A stretch of 64,000 nt of DNA from Ceratopteris richardii (lineage: Eukaryota; Streptophyta; Polypodiopsida; Polypodiales; Pteridaceae), in NCBI GenBank assembly GCA_020310875.1, contig CM035407.1, positions 225,299,586-225,363,585 of the forward strand, read 5' to 3'. The notes beneath the pieces were generated by a model. It ran no database searches, had not been told where the DNA came from, and saw only the letters and a program-made list of their open reading frames with translations. A program made the position numbers and the translations under genes. Shown piece by piece: positions 1 through 11,330 of this stretch (its first letter is position 1; every line of letters starts with the position of its first letter).

Positions 1-690
1 GTGGTCTTGGTCTCAGTGGTGGCCGATATTGGTTGCCTAGTCCAGGGTGTGTTTGAGTGTGTGCCTGCATTCCTGGCATTGCAAATTGCACATGGGTGAG
101 GTTTGGAACACTCCGATGGCTCGTTTGTCCCGACATTGTATGTTCTGTCTCTTGTTGTGTTCCCAAGGGGCTCTGCAAGGTAGTTGCTTGCTCTCGCTGA
201 GGGAACACAGGCAACCCCATATCCTTTAGGCGAGCCCTATCTATGGCATCAACAAGCCAATACCTTCTTTGGTTCTTGTCTAGGTATGTGATTCTAGACT
301 CGTCTTTAGGATCCTTTAACTCGTAAAATGTCATTGGATTTTCCTCTTGACCCCTTTTAGGTGAGTCAGTTTGTAACAATAAGTCTGATCCATGGATCAA
401 GTAGACCTCTAGTAAGTAATCATCTTGAGGTATCAAATCCCCTCTCAAGATTCGAGTTACTATTGATTTGCCCCTGGGAGTGGTTACCAACTCTTCAGGG
501 TCCGGTCTTCCTAAATTTTCTTGTCCCCCTAACTCTCCTCTCTCATTGATCCGATCTGGGTGTTCTGTAACCATGTAGATGTGCCCCAACTTATCCATGT
601 AAGCTCCTCCTTCGTACTTGACTGCCGGTCTAGGCACTATGGTAGAATCCGTGGAAGTTACCCTTATATTACAATGATTTGGGATTTTGC
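1..690 (-). mobile_element. Ty3/gypsy gag N-terminal fragment
   Basis: Read on the minus strand, this stretch resembles the N-terminal gag region of the intact gypsy element (about 18,700-19,100). Both have a block of the type 'V-K-[YF]-E-x-G-x-Y-x-D-K' followed by 'PDR', then 'TPRGKS', then a '[IF]-Y-E-[LF]-K-D-P' block and a 'YLD' block. It is a decayed fossil with several breaks, cut by the window edge. It belongs to the same family as, or one close to, the element at 8,418-21,328, but is clearly older. No LTR is visible for it. Confidence 0.7.
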
Positions 691-699
691 ATCTAGAGG

Positions 700-2092
700 A
701 CTCCTCTAGTGCATTTACATAGCTTTGAGGGAATCTTCTAGGATTTCAAAGAAGAAAAATTATGCCCATTATTTTGAAAATTTTGGGGCTCCTCTTTTGT
801 GCTTCGTTCTTTTGCAACACTGCCTGACTATCATTTTCTATAATGATGACCAAATTAGTCATCAGTGCTCCGCTCTCCTTCCTACATTTATCATACTCTT
901 GGGCCTCTTTATAGTTTCTACAGATATGTCCTAGTTCTCCATAGAAGTAACATCTTACTGGGACCCTCGGTACAAAGTTTGATGTTCCTGTTTGTGACCA
1001 AGGTGACTATTGTATTAATCCTTGTTGCAGATTTCACACAAAAAATTTGCTTAGCTGCGTTTGTACCTTTATCTTTTGCAACCACAATCCATTCAATATC
1101 GTTAATGAAACCACTGATCTTGTTCTCCAGTTGCAGAGCCTGATCTATGATGGTGTCCAAGGGTAATCTGCTAGTGCTCCTAATTATCATAACTTATTTC
1201 AACTTTCGATTAAGACCGTTAATCAACCATAATGTAATTACGTCTTTTGGTAACTTACTTTCAATCAAAAGTTATCGTACATGCATCTTGAAAATGGTAG
1301 CACAATCCTGAATAGACTGATTAGGCTTTTATCGGTTGTTCTGTAGGAAATCAAAAAATTGAGCGAGATTTTTCTTGGATCGGAATATTTGTAACAAAGC
1401 ATCCTTGACTTCTTCATATTCAGTAAAATGTTTAATGTCATATCCCGTGAGCTACTTTGTTGCTTCATTCACCAGTGTTGTTTGGAAGATCATAGCTTTA
1501 TCATCATCATCCACCATAAAGTTACCCATACTTCCAAATACATCAAAATTAACTTCAAATGCTCACACATGAGCATCTAGGTCATCTCTTGGGAATCCCC
1601 CAAACTTGGTGTAAGAAAATCCCATTGGGTAATATCCCTTATGCTCATCATCTACCATTTATTTATCACCAGATTGCTTCACTGTAAAGGAAGGCTGTTC
1701 GATGTCAGATTCGGTCGATATCAGAATTTCGACTCAGTCATATGATGCCTCTTGATTATTTCCTTTATATACGAGCAAATCCTTAGTATCTCGGGTGTGT
1801 TGTAAGCCTATATAACTTTCTCCTTCAAATGTCGACTCATCCTTTAACCCCGTTGATCTTTCAATAGTCTTTCCTTCCTTGCTTTCACTTACCAGCCATT
1901 TCTTCTTTTCAAAACTATTATCAAAATCTGCTCCAGATGGAGGCACTCATACAGGTACTTTGTCTTGCCAATACCGTGGATATTCGATACTAGAACTTAG
2001 AATTGGCATACACTGTCCTTATTTTTTTGCACTTAACAATCGCCACTCCCCAACAAGATCACCAATGTTAATCTCACTGCTCTGGTGACACT
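700..2092 (-). mobile_element. Ty3/gypsy gag remnant with zinc-knuckle region
   Basis: The minus strand carries a typical retrotransposon capsid region. Around 1,400-1,640 there are phrases such as 'FGGFPRDDLDAHV' and 'KAMIFQTTLVNEA', followed by 'LTGYDIKHFTEYEEVKDAL' and 'KPNQSIQDCATIFKM'. A Cys/His knuckle-like stretch follows near 930-960. The sequence at 2,040-2,090 may be the leader of the element. It is an old fossil with many breaks. Whether this piece and the gag-like piece at 1-690 came from one element or two cannot be decided by eye. Confidence 0.65.
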
Positions 2093-2210
2093 TACAATCT
2101 GAAACAAGGATTACAGAATGGGTTCTTGGGTGGCAATCATATAAATAATCATTGTAGACTGTATTATTTCATGAATCATATTATAATTCCAGCTAAACAC
2201 CTCTTAGTGT

Positions 2211-3546
2211 AGACATGATGATACTCATTATTTTTAGAATAGGTTTGGGACTTCATGAATGCATCAAAATTTTTATACCATCAGACATTGATTTTAGAAT
2301 ATAGGACCTTGCAAGTGCATCCTTTGAACACCAATTTGAAAGTATTTCCTCTTCTTCATGTGATGGTTGCCCTTTGTTACTCATGGTTGGCATAGCTTCA
2401 TCTCCAGATGTGTATCCAAATAGATTCCTCCCTTGAAGATAAGCCTCCATCCTTAGAGACCATGCCAGGTAGTTGCTTCTATCCAATTTTTCAATTGTTG
2501 ATGGAAATCCATCCCCCATGTTGATTGACTATGCTCTGATACCACTGTAAAGAGAGATGGTGGATGCAATCGGAAGATGAGTTGGTCCTACTACAACCAG
2601 CTTCACACCAGCCATCTGAGACTTCAGAGTTGGTTAGTAGACCCTTTGAGCTTCCTAAATCCATAAAAAAATCACCCAAGTGTTTTGGAACAAGTATCTC
2701 AAAAGCTTGAGTCAAGACAGACTAGTTGCAAAATGACTAGCTCCCAAAACTTGCTATTTTTGTACATACTCCTGCTAGAAAAAATGAACAGTGCTCTCAA
2801 CCTAGTAGGAATTAGAAAAACTGCTTTTGGACATAGCAAATAGACTTAGGTAGCTTGCTAATACAAGTTAAAACACTTCAATTGATCAACTGATTACTAC
2901 GAACAAGATTTAGAAAAATCTGGAACACTCTTGCTATTTTTGGGGCTCTATAGAGATTCGACCAGTGAGCAGAAAAACACATGTTTCTCACAAACAATAA
3001 ATTCAATGATCATGCAATTTTGTCAGCACAAACTAGATATAAAGAGTAGCCCAATGCACTTTAAAACTTTGCAAAATATTACATATAGCCTGAGATATGA
3101 GCTTTTGAAGTTATTGTTTTGAGTGAGTATAGTAGAGAATAAAACAGAGAAGAAGTAAATGATGAATGTATAGATCGAGTAAGCTCTTCAATCTCTGCAA
3201 ATGAACTTGACGTGGGCACAAATCAACTTCTCTAATGGCGACTTCTTTCAAGCTCTTTTTGTAGCTACTTTTGGAGGTACTTTTGAATTTGAATCCAAAT
3301 AACTTTACCTAAAAGTGATGCTAAGAATCAGGAGATATTCTCTTAATTGATGGATTCGTGGTTTTAGGTAGTTAGAGCCATGAATTTCCTTTTTACATCA
3401 TGGATGAATTAAGCCATTCTTTCTTTCACATTACAAGAGATAAAATATACTCTTTTACAAGAGGTGTTCATATGTCTACACATATGACTAAAAATGAACA
3501 TAAATCAAATCAGATCAAGAATGTGGGCTTGGGTAATGCACCAACA
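2211..3546 (-). mobile_element. Ty1/copia fragment: 5' LTR, primer site and gag start (family beta)
   Basis: On the minus strand an LTR of about 1.0 kb (2,546-3,546, TG...CA ends) is followed by the primer-binding site TGGTATCAGAGC (complement at 2,533-2,544). A gag start follows, beginning 'MGDGFPSTIEKLDRSNYLAWS' (from 2,519). The same gag start and LTR family occur at 37,884-42,039. The rest of the element is missing beyond about 2,211. It is a truncated fossil, inserted into the copia remnant at 3,547-4,360. Confidence 0.75.
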
Positions 3547-4360
3547 CTAACCAACTCCCATAACATGATAAGAGGAGTTGTTGGCACATGTGATAGTATT
3601 CCCTACAGGGGCATGCTCTAGTGAAGTGAAGAAACTATGTTGCAAGGTGATATGTTTGGTTGCCCCACTATCAAAGTACCAAACATCCGAGTCTAATGTA
3701 GATGGGTCATAATTGCAAATGGTGGTAAATGCCCATTCTTTATCCTACAAAAGATTAGCAGACTTTGTTTTGGGTGTAGAGGCCTCTGCAACAACCATTC
3801 TAGCCTCTTTCTTCCTTGCCTCCTTAGCAACCAGTTTTGGATAGCTCTTTATGACATGATCATTTTCTTTACAGTATTTGCAAAACAATTTTTGCTTTTT
3901 TGTTTTCTTCTCATCTCTATCATACTTCTTTGATTGTGCAAAATTAGCAGATTCTTGTTTACTAATAGAAGAGCTCCATTTACCTTTGCCCTTTTGACTA
4001 GTCAAGAAAGCTTGATCCACAACATGCACCATGGATCTGTTCTGCTTAGAGTCATCTTTGTGCAATAGAATAGAGACTAACTCCTCAAATTTTAAGGCAT
4101 TTGGATTGCCTTTCATCATTAAACAAAGATTAGAAGCAAAACTCTGATATGAATCAGGAAGACTATTCAGAAAAGTCTGCACGAGTGAACTATCAAGCAA
4201 GACTTCATGTGCAATCAACTGTTCCTTCAAATCTTTGATCTTTGTCAGAAAACTGTCCATGGGATCTCCTTCATTCATGTGCTTACTCTCCAACTGTTTT
4301 CAGAGGTAAGCAACACGGGCCTCATTTCTTGCCTGGTATAAAGTGGTAAGTGTACCTTAC
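3547..4360 (-). mobile_element. Ty1/copia gag-protease remnant (family alpha)
   Basis: The minus strand encodes a copia gag C-terminal half with 'YQSFASNLCLMMKGNP' and a CCHC-type zinc knuckle beginning CKYC near 3,860. Further on it reaches the start of the protease region with 'VWYFDSGATKHIT' near 3,660-3,690. The family is shared with the remnants at 32,791-36,428 and 22,377-25,950. It is a fossil with several breaks, and its downstream part is cut off by the LTR of the neighbouring family-beta insertion. Confidence 0.75.
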
Positions 4361-5900
4361 AAGTTTGTTTTGATCCTAAAAACTTCATTTTGGAGTATAA
4401 ACACGTTGTAATCTCATGATTATAGCTTCAGATGAACATGAAAGTTAGCTTTCTAGAATGTCCATGACATGAGGATCCATATGATGTGAATAACCTATTT
4501 TAGCCAAAATTAGGGTTAGGGATTTCTTCCAATTCGGGCATCTGATGACTAAATGTTATATACCAAATGAAATCTCTCTTGAAGAACTATATAATGGTGT
4601 CATAATATTTTTTTGAACTTATGTGATTGTTGTAGAAGTAAGTCTGATTGCAGGTGGTCTAAGGCAACAGAAGAGAACAATTTCACAAATTGTTCTTTTT
4701 CAAGATTGGTCCAAGGTAGTAGAGACAAATTTAACAAAATGGTCCATGGACTGATTTAACGAGGAAGAGACCAATTTCACAAGATTAATTTTCAAAATTC
4801 ATCCAAGGCAAACAGAACGACCAATTTCACAAATTGTTCTATAGACTAATTTCCCGAGGAAGAGACTAATTTCACAAGACTAATTTTCATAATTCAAGGC
4901 AAACAAAAAAGACTGATTTCAAACATTGGGCTAAGGAATAACTTCACTGGCAGAGCAAGAGAGATTCCACAAATTGTTCTATGGAAGAATTTTCCAAAAA
5001 AGACCAATTTCTCAAAATTCATCCGAGGCTAGATCTCAAATGCATTCAAGGCTCGTATCACTAGAAACTTAAAGAGAAGGGCCCACCAGAAGGAGCTGAG
5101 CAGAATAAGAGAGTGGAGACAAAGAGAACAGAGAAAGACAATGGAGACCAAAGTACCGGATTTGGTAGAGTGCTGATAGAGTATCGGATTTGGCAAAGTG
5201 CTGACAAAGTATCGGATTTGGAAGAGTGGTGACAGAGTACTGGATTTGGCTGAATATTAGAAAAGTGAGAGTGAAGGAGATAGATAATGGAGTAACCAAC
5301 TAACAAAGAAGCTTATATAAGGAAAGGAGTTTGAGTACCAAGGGATAAAGATATCATATGTGATATATGAGAGATCAAAGTGAGGATACTTGAGTAAAGT
5401 GTGTCTCTACTCTCAAGCTTCAAAAGCTTAGCCTAGGATTTAAACAAGAGGCTCTAGTCTTCTCACTTAGAGTGGACAAGTGGAGCAAGTCTACAAGGGC
5501 TGAGTGCTTAGCAAGAGACCCGCATGCTTCATTAGTACCTTGAGGTTGGCTTCCGTGGTTAGATTGTGGGCTTATGAGGTGCTTCTTGTAGCATCCATTG
5601 CTTTTGCTTCTTTAAAATGTGATTGAACCACCTATTTTGTACACTTCCATACTTGATGCTAGTATAGTAATGCTTTTGTGACTCGTAATCTTGACTCTTA
5701 ATTTGTCTCATCTTGTAATCTTCTTGTGATTTGCGATTGTGCAAAGCAAACACATAGTGCAAATTTCATTGAGAAAAAGAACCCACCTCGAGCACAAGAG
5801 AACAAGAATTTCCACTACATGTGCCAATCATATTCTTTAAGTTTTTAAGCTTCAAATTATTTGAATAAATTGAATCACTAACTTTCATCCTTTTGTTGGC
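4361..5900. repeat. Non-coding region with degenerate tandem repeats
   Basis: No coding region is supported here. From about 4,670 to 5,050 a unit of roughly 100-120 bases recurs about three times in degenerate form, built on phrases such as 'gaccaatttcacaaattgttc' split by 'gaggaagagac' and 'aattcatccaaggc'. From about 5,155 to 5,255 a shorter unit containing 'tatcggatttgg' and 'agtgctgacaaagt' recurs three to four times. The minus-strand frames through the second block are low-complexity products of these repeats. The block could be part of an unrecognised LTR. Confidence 0.45.
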
Positions 5901-6833
<933 letters not shown>

Positions 6834-6899
6834 AAAACAAAAACAAAACAAAAATTGCATCGTCAACTTCTATGTCTATCCAAAACAAGAAGTATCAGA

Positions 6900-8417
6900 C
6901 TTAAACTTTATCATGCATAGCACAAATAGCTATGAAATCCCCACTCACGTCATCAATGCTCTAGAGTAGGTGTAGACTTTAATAAAGAGTCTTTATAAAT
7001 AAAAATCCCTAACAAAGTCAAAGAATTGAGTTTCTATCACTTCCAAAAGTGAAGGAATAATTAAAATGCAATGTAGAATTTTCTACCAAAAGATCCTTAC
7101 ATCTATCTTTGGTGAATTTAAAAGAGAAAATTTTTCTAACTAAAAAAGAAATCCTAAGTTTTAAATCATTCAATAAAAACACATAGTGAATTATCTAAGA
7201 TCCAACTAGAGGAAGTTGCCACATCTGCATCTTTGAGTAATTCCTTCCAAATATCATGAATAGTAGGTAAAATGGCTTTAACACAATTGCTTAACCATTT
7301 GGAAACATCCATGAGAGAAGTTTTACATGATGCATCTATAAATCTCGGTTTGATGGGATTCTTATGGAATTTCAAGACTGTATATAAAAATGGTCAATTT
7401 TGATACCCTTTGAAACCATAAGATTTACAAAAATCTTGATGACTTGAAATAAGTTCTCCAGAAAAAACAAACATAAGAAATCATAAAATTTCTATGAAAA
7501 TTTTTTTGTGAAGTCAAATCACTTACTGATAAGTTATCTAATGAAGGGGAATTCATCGCTAAAGCTAAATCAACGTTCATAGAAACTTTTTTCATTACTA
7601 TTGATTTCCAATGCGAAAAAATTCCATGAATACCTAAATATTCTTCAAATTTTAGAATGAAATTATCAATGCTCTTTTCTATATCTTTAAGGATGCAAGC
7701 ATCCTTAGAGGTATGAAGTCTATATTTTGTTGCTCTAGAAAAAAGTTCTTTCAAATAGCTAGACATCGACAATCTATCTTGCTCTTTCATATTTCTTCAA
7801 ATATCAATGTAATTGAAGGCTTTTTGACCCAAATTTTTCATATAGTTGTATATAACCAAAGGATGACTCAAAGCTTTCTTAGATAAGAAAGAAGAGATTC
7901 GATCACTTCTTTTGATTTCAAAATAGAGTTCAAACCAAATTTATGGATTTCTGAGAAGTAAAGATAGTAATTAGTAAAAGTCTTCTTGAAATCAAAGGAC
8001 TATGAGAAACAGAAGAGTATTTTAGAAATTTGGATATGAGAATTCGAAGTTGAAAACTATGGGATTTTCTAAGACTTAAATCCTCATGAAAGAATTTTCA
8101 AGGATATATAGAAGTTTAAAGAGGACTACTTTGTTATATTTTCAAATCTTCCTTTAAAATCACTAGCATTAAGAGATTGATCATTCAAAGAGCTAAGAAA
8201 ATTTTCATTAGAAGATGATGATGGGAAATCCTCATCCATTGAGTCTAACCTATAGCATGAACTAAGGAACCTATGGGGAGAGGAAATAGAAACATTAATA
8301 TTACGATGAAGAACCCAAATATCTCTATGTTGAGAAGACGAGACGGTTGAGGAAAGTTTGGGATATCTATGCCATAACATAGGAGTTTTCTTATTGATAG
8401 ATCTACTCTTATGAAGG
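6900..8417 (-). mobile_element. Penelope-like element, downstream half: linker and reverse-transcriptase fingers
   Basis: The minus strand carries broken frames that match the start of a Penelope-type reverse transcriptase. A phrase 'SSHQDFCKSYGFK' (about 7,415-7,455) is followed by 'KFHKNPIKPRFIDASCKTS' and 'LMDVSKWLSNCVKAIL' (about 7,260-7,375), then 'WKELL', then 'SSSWILDNS' (about 7,190-7,210). This corresponds to the family's 'P-K-[LF]-H-K-x-P-x-K-x-R-[FY]-I' block and its later 'WILxNS' block. Further on, 'LNDLKLRISFLVRKIF' could be the next RT stretch. The catalytic palm is not recognisable, and the sequence runs out near the (TA)n tract. The upstream part (about 7,500-8,417) is an unrecognised linker. 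The other half, with the nuclease, is at 21,329-21,960 beyond the gypsy insertion. It is a decayed element with many frame interruptions. Confidence 0.7.
8413..8417. repeat. Target-site duplication GAAGG (left)
   Basis: Five bases, GAAGG, directly before the left LTR. They are identical to 21,329-21,333 directly after the right LTR. This marks a single insertion event and fixes the element's ends. Confidence 0.93.
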
Positions 8418-9044
8418 TGTCACTCTAGCACAATGGTGAGTACCAACGTGAGGAGATACACCTCATAAATGTCAATCCGTGGAGACGTGAGGACCGGTAT
8501 GAAGACCGCGAGCAAGTGATGGCACAAGTGCGTGAGTGAAAGCACACAAGCATGCACACACATACACACACACGCACACAAGGTAAGAGCAAAGAGTGGA
8601 ACAATGGAAGATCTTCGATTATACAAGAGCTCTCTTACAAAGCTGAAATCTACAACAAGCTAACCTCAAAAATGAGCTCTCCAGCCCTTTTTATAGTTTT
8701 TAAGTGGTTTTGGCCCTGTCCAGACCTAGTGTCCGGCCTAGTTAAAAAATAGGTTCCAGGGCTTATTTGGGGTCTCAAACGGAGTCTAAAAATTATGAAA
8801 ATTGGTAGGATGGTAGATCTAATACTCCTCAAGCTCGAGGACTCCTCGGCTTGAACAAAATGGAGTTATAAAAATGGAAAATGGTATTTACAATGGTTTT
8901 TAGTGATAAAAATCACTATTTTTGTAGGGATTTCTTCTGAAAATTTGACAGGTGCTTCTTGGAGCTCCCTACTTGCTCCTTCTTCTTGTGTGTCCACTTC
9001 CTTGATGCGCTTCCATGATTTGTCCTTGACCTTGAGCTTCAACA
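8418..9044 (-). repeat. 3' LTR of the gypsy element
   Basis: 627 bases, beginning TGTCACTCTAGC and ending GAGCTTCAACA in plus-strand reading. It is almost identical to 20,702-21,328. It includes a CA-rich stretch near 8,555-8,580. A truncated relative is at 27,054-27,155. Confidence 0.93.
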
Positions 9045-9058
9045 CTCCCCCCCCTCTT
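9045..9058 (-). other. Polypurine tract of the gypsy element
   Basis: On the minus strand an AAGAGGGGGGGGAG-type run sits directly before the 3' LTR, the expected place for the plus-strand primer of an LTR retrotransposon. Confidence 0.8.
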
Positions 9059-10046
9059 GAGTCTGTCGTCCCTGACAGACCCTTGTTGTAGTGGTCGTTT
9101 CATGGAGTACGTTGAGAGGTAGCATTCTTGCGTCCACAAGGGGCGATCCCTCTTCCCAATGTATCCTGGTCGTTTGTCTAGTTCTTCACTTTGCCACTGT
9201 TATCTCTTGCAGTTTGTAGTCACTTTGTACGTACTTCTGCCTTGTATTCCATCTGGATGGTGCATTTGTGAGTTTTCCAAAACTACTAGTTGCTCAGAGG
9301 AGGTGTTCAATGTTGATTATGAGCAACTCTCAATGGTGGATGGCGCCCTTGTTCTTGTAGTGGTCACCGTGATGTCCTCTAATTCTTCCAAAGATGGCTT
9401 TCATAGTTTTCGTGCCAAGTACTTGTAACCCATAATGGATGATGGTTAAGTGCATTAGTGCATGGGTTGAACAAATTATGTGCCTTGTGCATGGCCTTGT
9501 AATGTGGCCCTACGTATGCGTACTTGGAAAATGCATGGCAAGAAGTATGGTGCAAGAGATTGGGTCTTGAGCTAAGTGCCCAAGGGTATGCTGACGAAGA
9601 GGTTTCCTAATCGATCATGGCGATAGTGTTGTTGAAACATACACGTCTTACCATGGTGAAGGGTCCGTTGATCTTCATCGCTTCGTGTTGTGGTTCCACT
9701 TGGTGTTTGACCATCGGCTTGTCCTTTTTGTTGAGGGATGTTCTTGCTGGAAGTTCGCTGATGAGCATTTTCAAGCACAATCCTCTTCTTTGTCCCTCTT
9801 TTTTTTTTTTTTTTTTTTTGGGAACAATGGCATCAACCAAGAAGCAAGATATTAGTATCAATAACATATTTTGCATGTGAAAATTGTGTTGTGTCTCATG
9901 TGCCTGGGATTTCTCAATTGTGTCTATGCACGGCCATGTAAGGTGGCCCTATATTGATGCATACTTTGGAAATGCATGACCTGAATGGTGCAAAAGACAA
10001 GGTTATGCCAAAGGCACATGGTTGCTGCACGTCGAGGCTTTTGATG
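9059..10046 (-). other. Untranslated 3' internal region of the gypsy element
   Basis: About 1 kb between the 3' coding module and the polypurine tract, with no supported coding frame. A run of about 20 T (9,800-9,820 on the plus strand, A on the element strand) lies inside it. The related element at 27,054-32,652 keeps most of this region, but carries an Argonaute fragment next to the equivalent homopolymer tract. Confidence 0.6.
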
Positions 10047-11330
10047 TTACTCGCATAGTTGATGCATTCTTTGGTTGGAGGTGTCGATTGGATCTCGAAA
10101 TGATGTAATCCTCCTAATGGGGACCCATTTCCGGATAGTATTTGGCCCTGTAGAGATCGCCTCAGGATAGTTCTTCTTTGGATGCTGCCCAAACTTTGGT
10201 ATCCAGTGTGGTTGGCCCCTTGGTTCTGTGGATGTTGCTTGTGCTTTTGGCTTCCAAACCCATATCCTGGGTGAGTGCCTACCTTTTTTTGTAGAAGGGT
10301 TGAGTTTAGCTTCTTTTGGTCTTTGTGCTCTGTTCTTACCCTTTGCTTTTCTTGGCTTCTTTGTTGAGGCCTTTCGCATGGTGGGGAGCATAGGTCTTTG
10401 TACGTGTAAGAGCTTCTTGGGTACCCACATCTGTAATCGCCCTTGTTGAGCTGTAGCTAATTTTTTAGGCACCCAAATTTGTACCTGATTGTGGTCGGCC
10501 TTCATTGATAGCTTCGGTACCCAAATTTGATGGATTCTTCGTGCTTGACCCTGTCGTAGGTGCTTGGTCCTTCTGTAGTCATGGTCGATCTGGTTGGGTG
10601 GGAGTCCTTGAGGCAACATCGATGGTTGTACGCCTTTCTTTACCCAGATCTGTGTCATGCCCAACACTTCTTTCTTCTTGAGGGCTCGTTGTCTATTTGA
10701 TAGACTGGCTGTCTTGCACTGTTTTGCTTGCTTCTGAGGTTGAGCTCCTGTGGATGCTTTGCTCTTTAAAAAACAAGAAGAAGGTTCCTCTTGCCTTTGT
10801 GACTTTCCTCCCGTGATTGCGTCCGTTTGGATCATAGAGCTTTTGACATCTACAACATCTTGTTCGAGAAGATTAGCCTTAGAGGAACAAAGAGAGTGTG
10901 TGGTGTCAGTTTCAGTGGGCATGCGATTCTCCAATTCTAATGTAATGCATTGATTATATACCCACACTTGAAGAAGTTGACTTCTTAGGTTCAAGTTGAC
11001 AGCATGGTCGTAAATCCAGTCTTGACCCAAGACAAGTGGTTCTGTGAGGTCCTCATCATGACACACTAGCATTTTGACTTTTATTGGAACATCTTGAAGG
11101 TAGATGGGAAGTTCCACCTCGCCCAAACAGGGTGTTTCCACGCCTCCTAATCCTATGAGATAGGCTTCTATGGGCTTGATGTCTAATTGCAGGTCTTGGC
11201 AGTATGAAAATCGAACTGCACTAGTTGCTGCTCCTGAGTCAACCAATGCTCTCACAGTCCTTACACTCTTTCCTTGTCCTACCTCTATAGTCACAAAGGG
11301 TCGTCGATCAATTATTTGAGAAGTAGTTCT
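10047..11330 (-). other. Extra 3' coding module of the gypsy element: second retropepsin-like domain and W-V-P-K repeat tail
   Basis: Downstream of integrase, the element keeps a coding region that does not belong to the standard gypsy set. At about 11,000-11,330 it holds a retropepsin-like segment. This has a 'VRALVDSGAATSAV' active-site-type motif, a glycine-rich 'YLIGLGGVETPCLG' stretch and a 'PLVLGQDWI' C-terminal motif, the usual spacing of a retroviral-type aspartic protease. The remainder (10,047-10,950) is a basic tail with about seven copies of a short motif of the form [IM]-W-V-P-K. Both parts are also seen, decayed, in the relative at 27,054-32,652 (protease-like part about 29,470-29,790, WVPK motifs about 29,000-29,060). 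The protease-like part recurs at 36,430-36,700. The function is unknown. Confidence 0.7.

Noticed and set aside
5061-5306. Minus-strand small serine/proline-rich frames
   Set aside because: They are translations of a short degenerate tandem repeat. Two overlapping frames exist for the same reason, and there is no recognisable domain.
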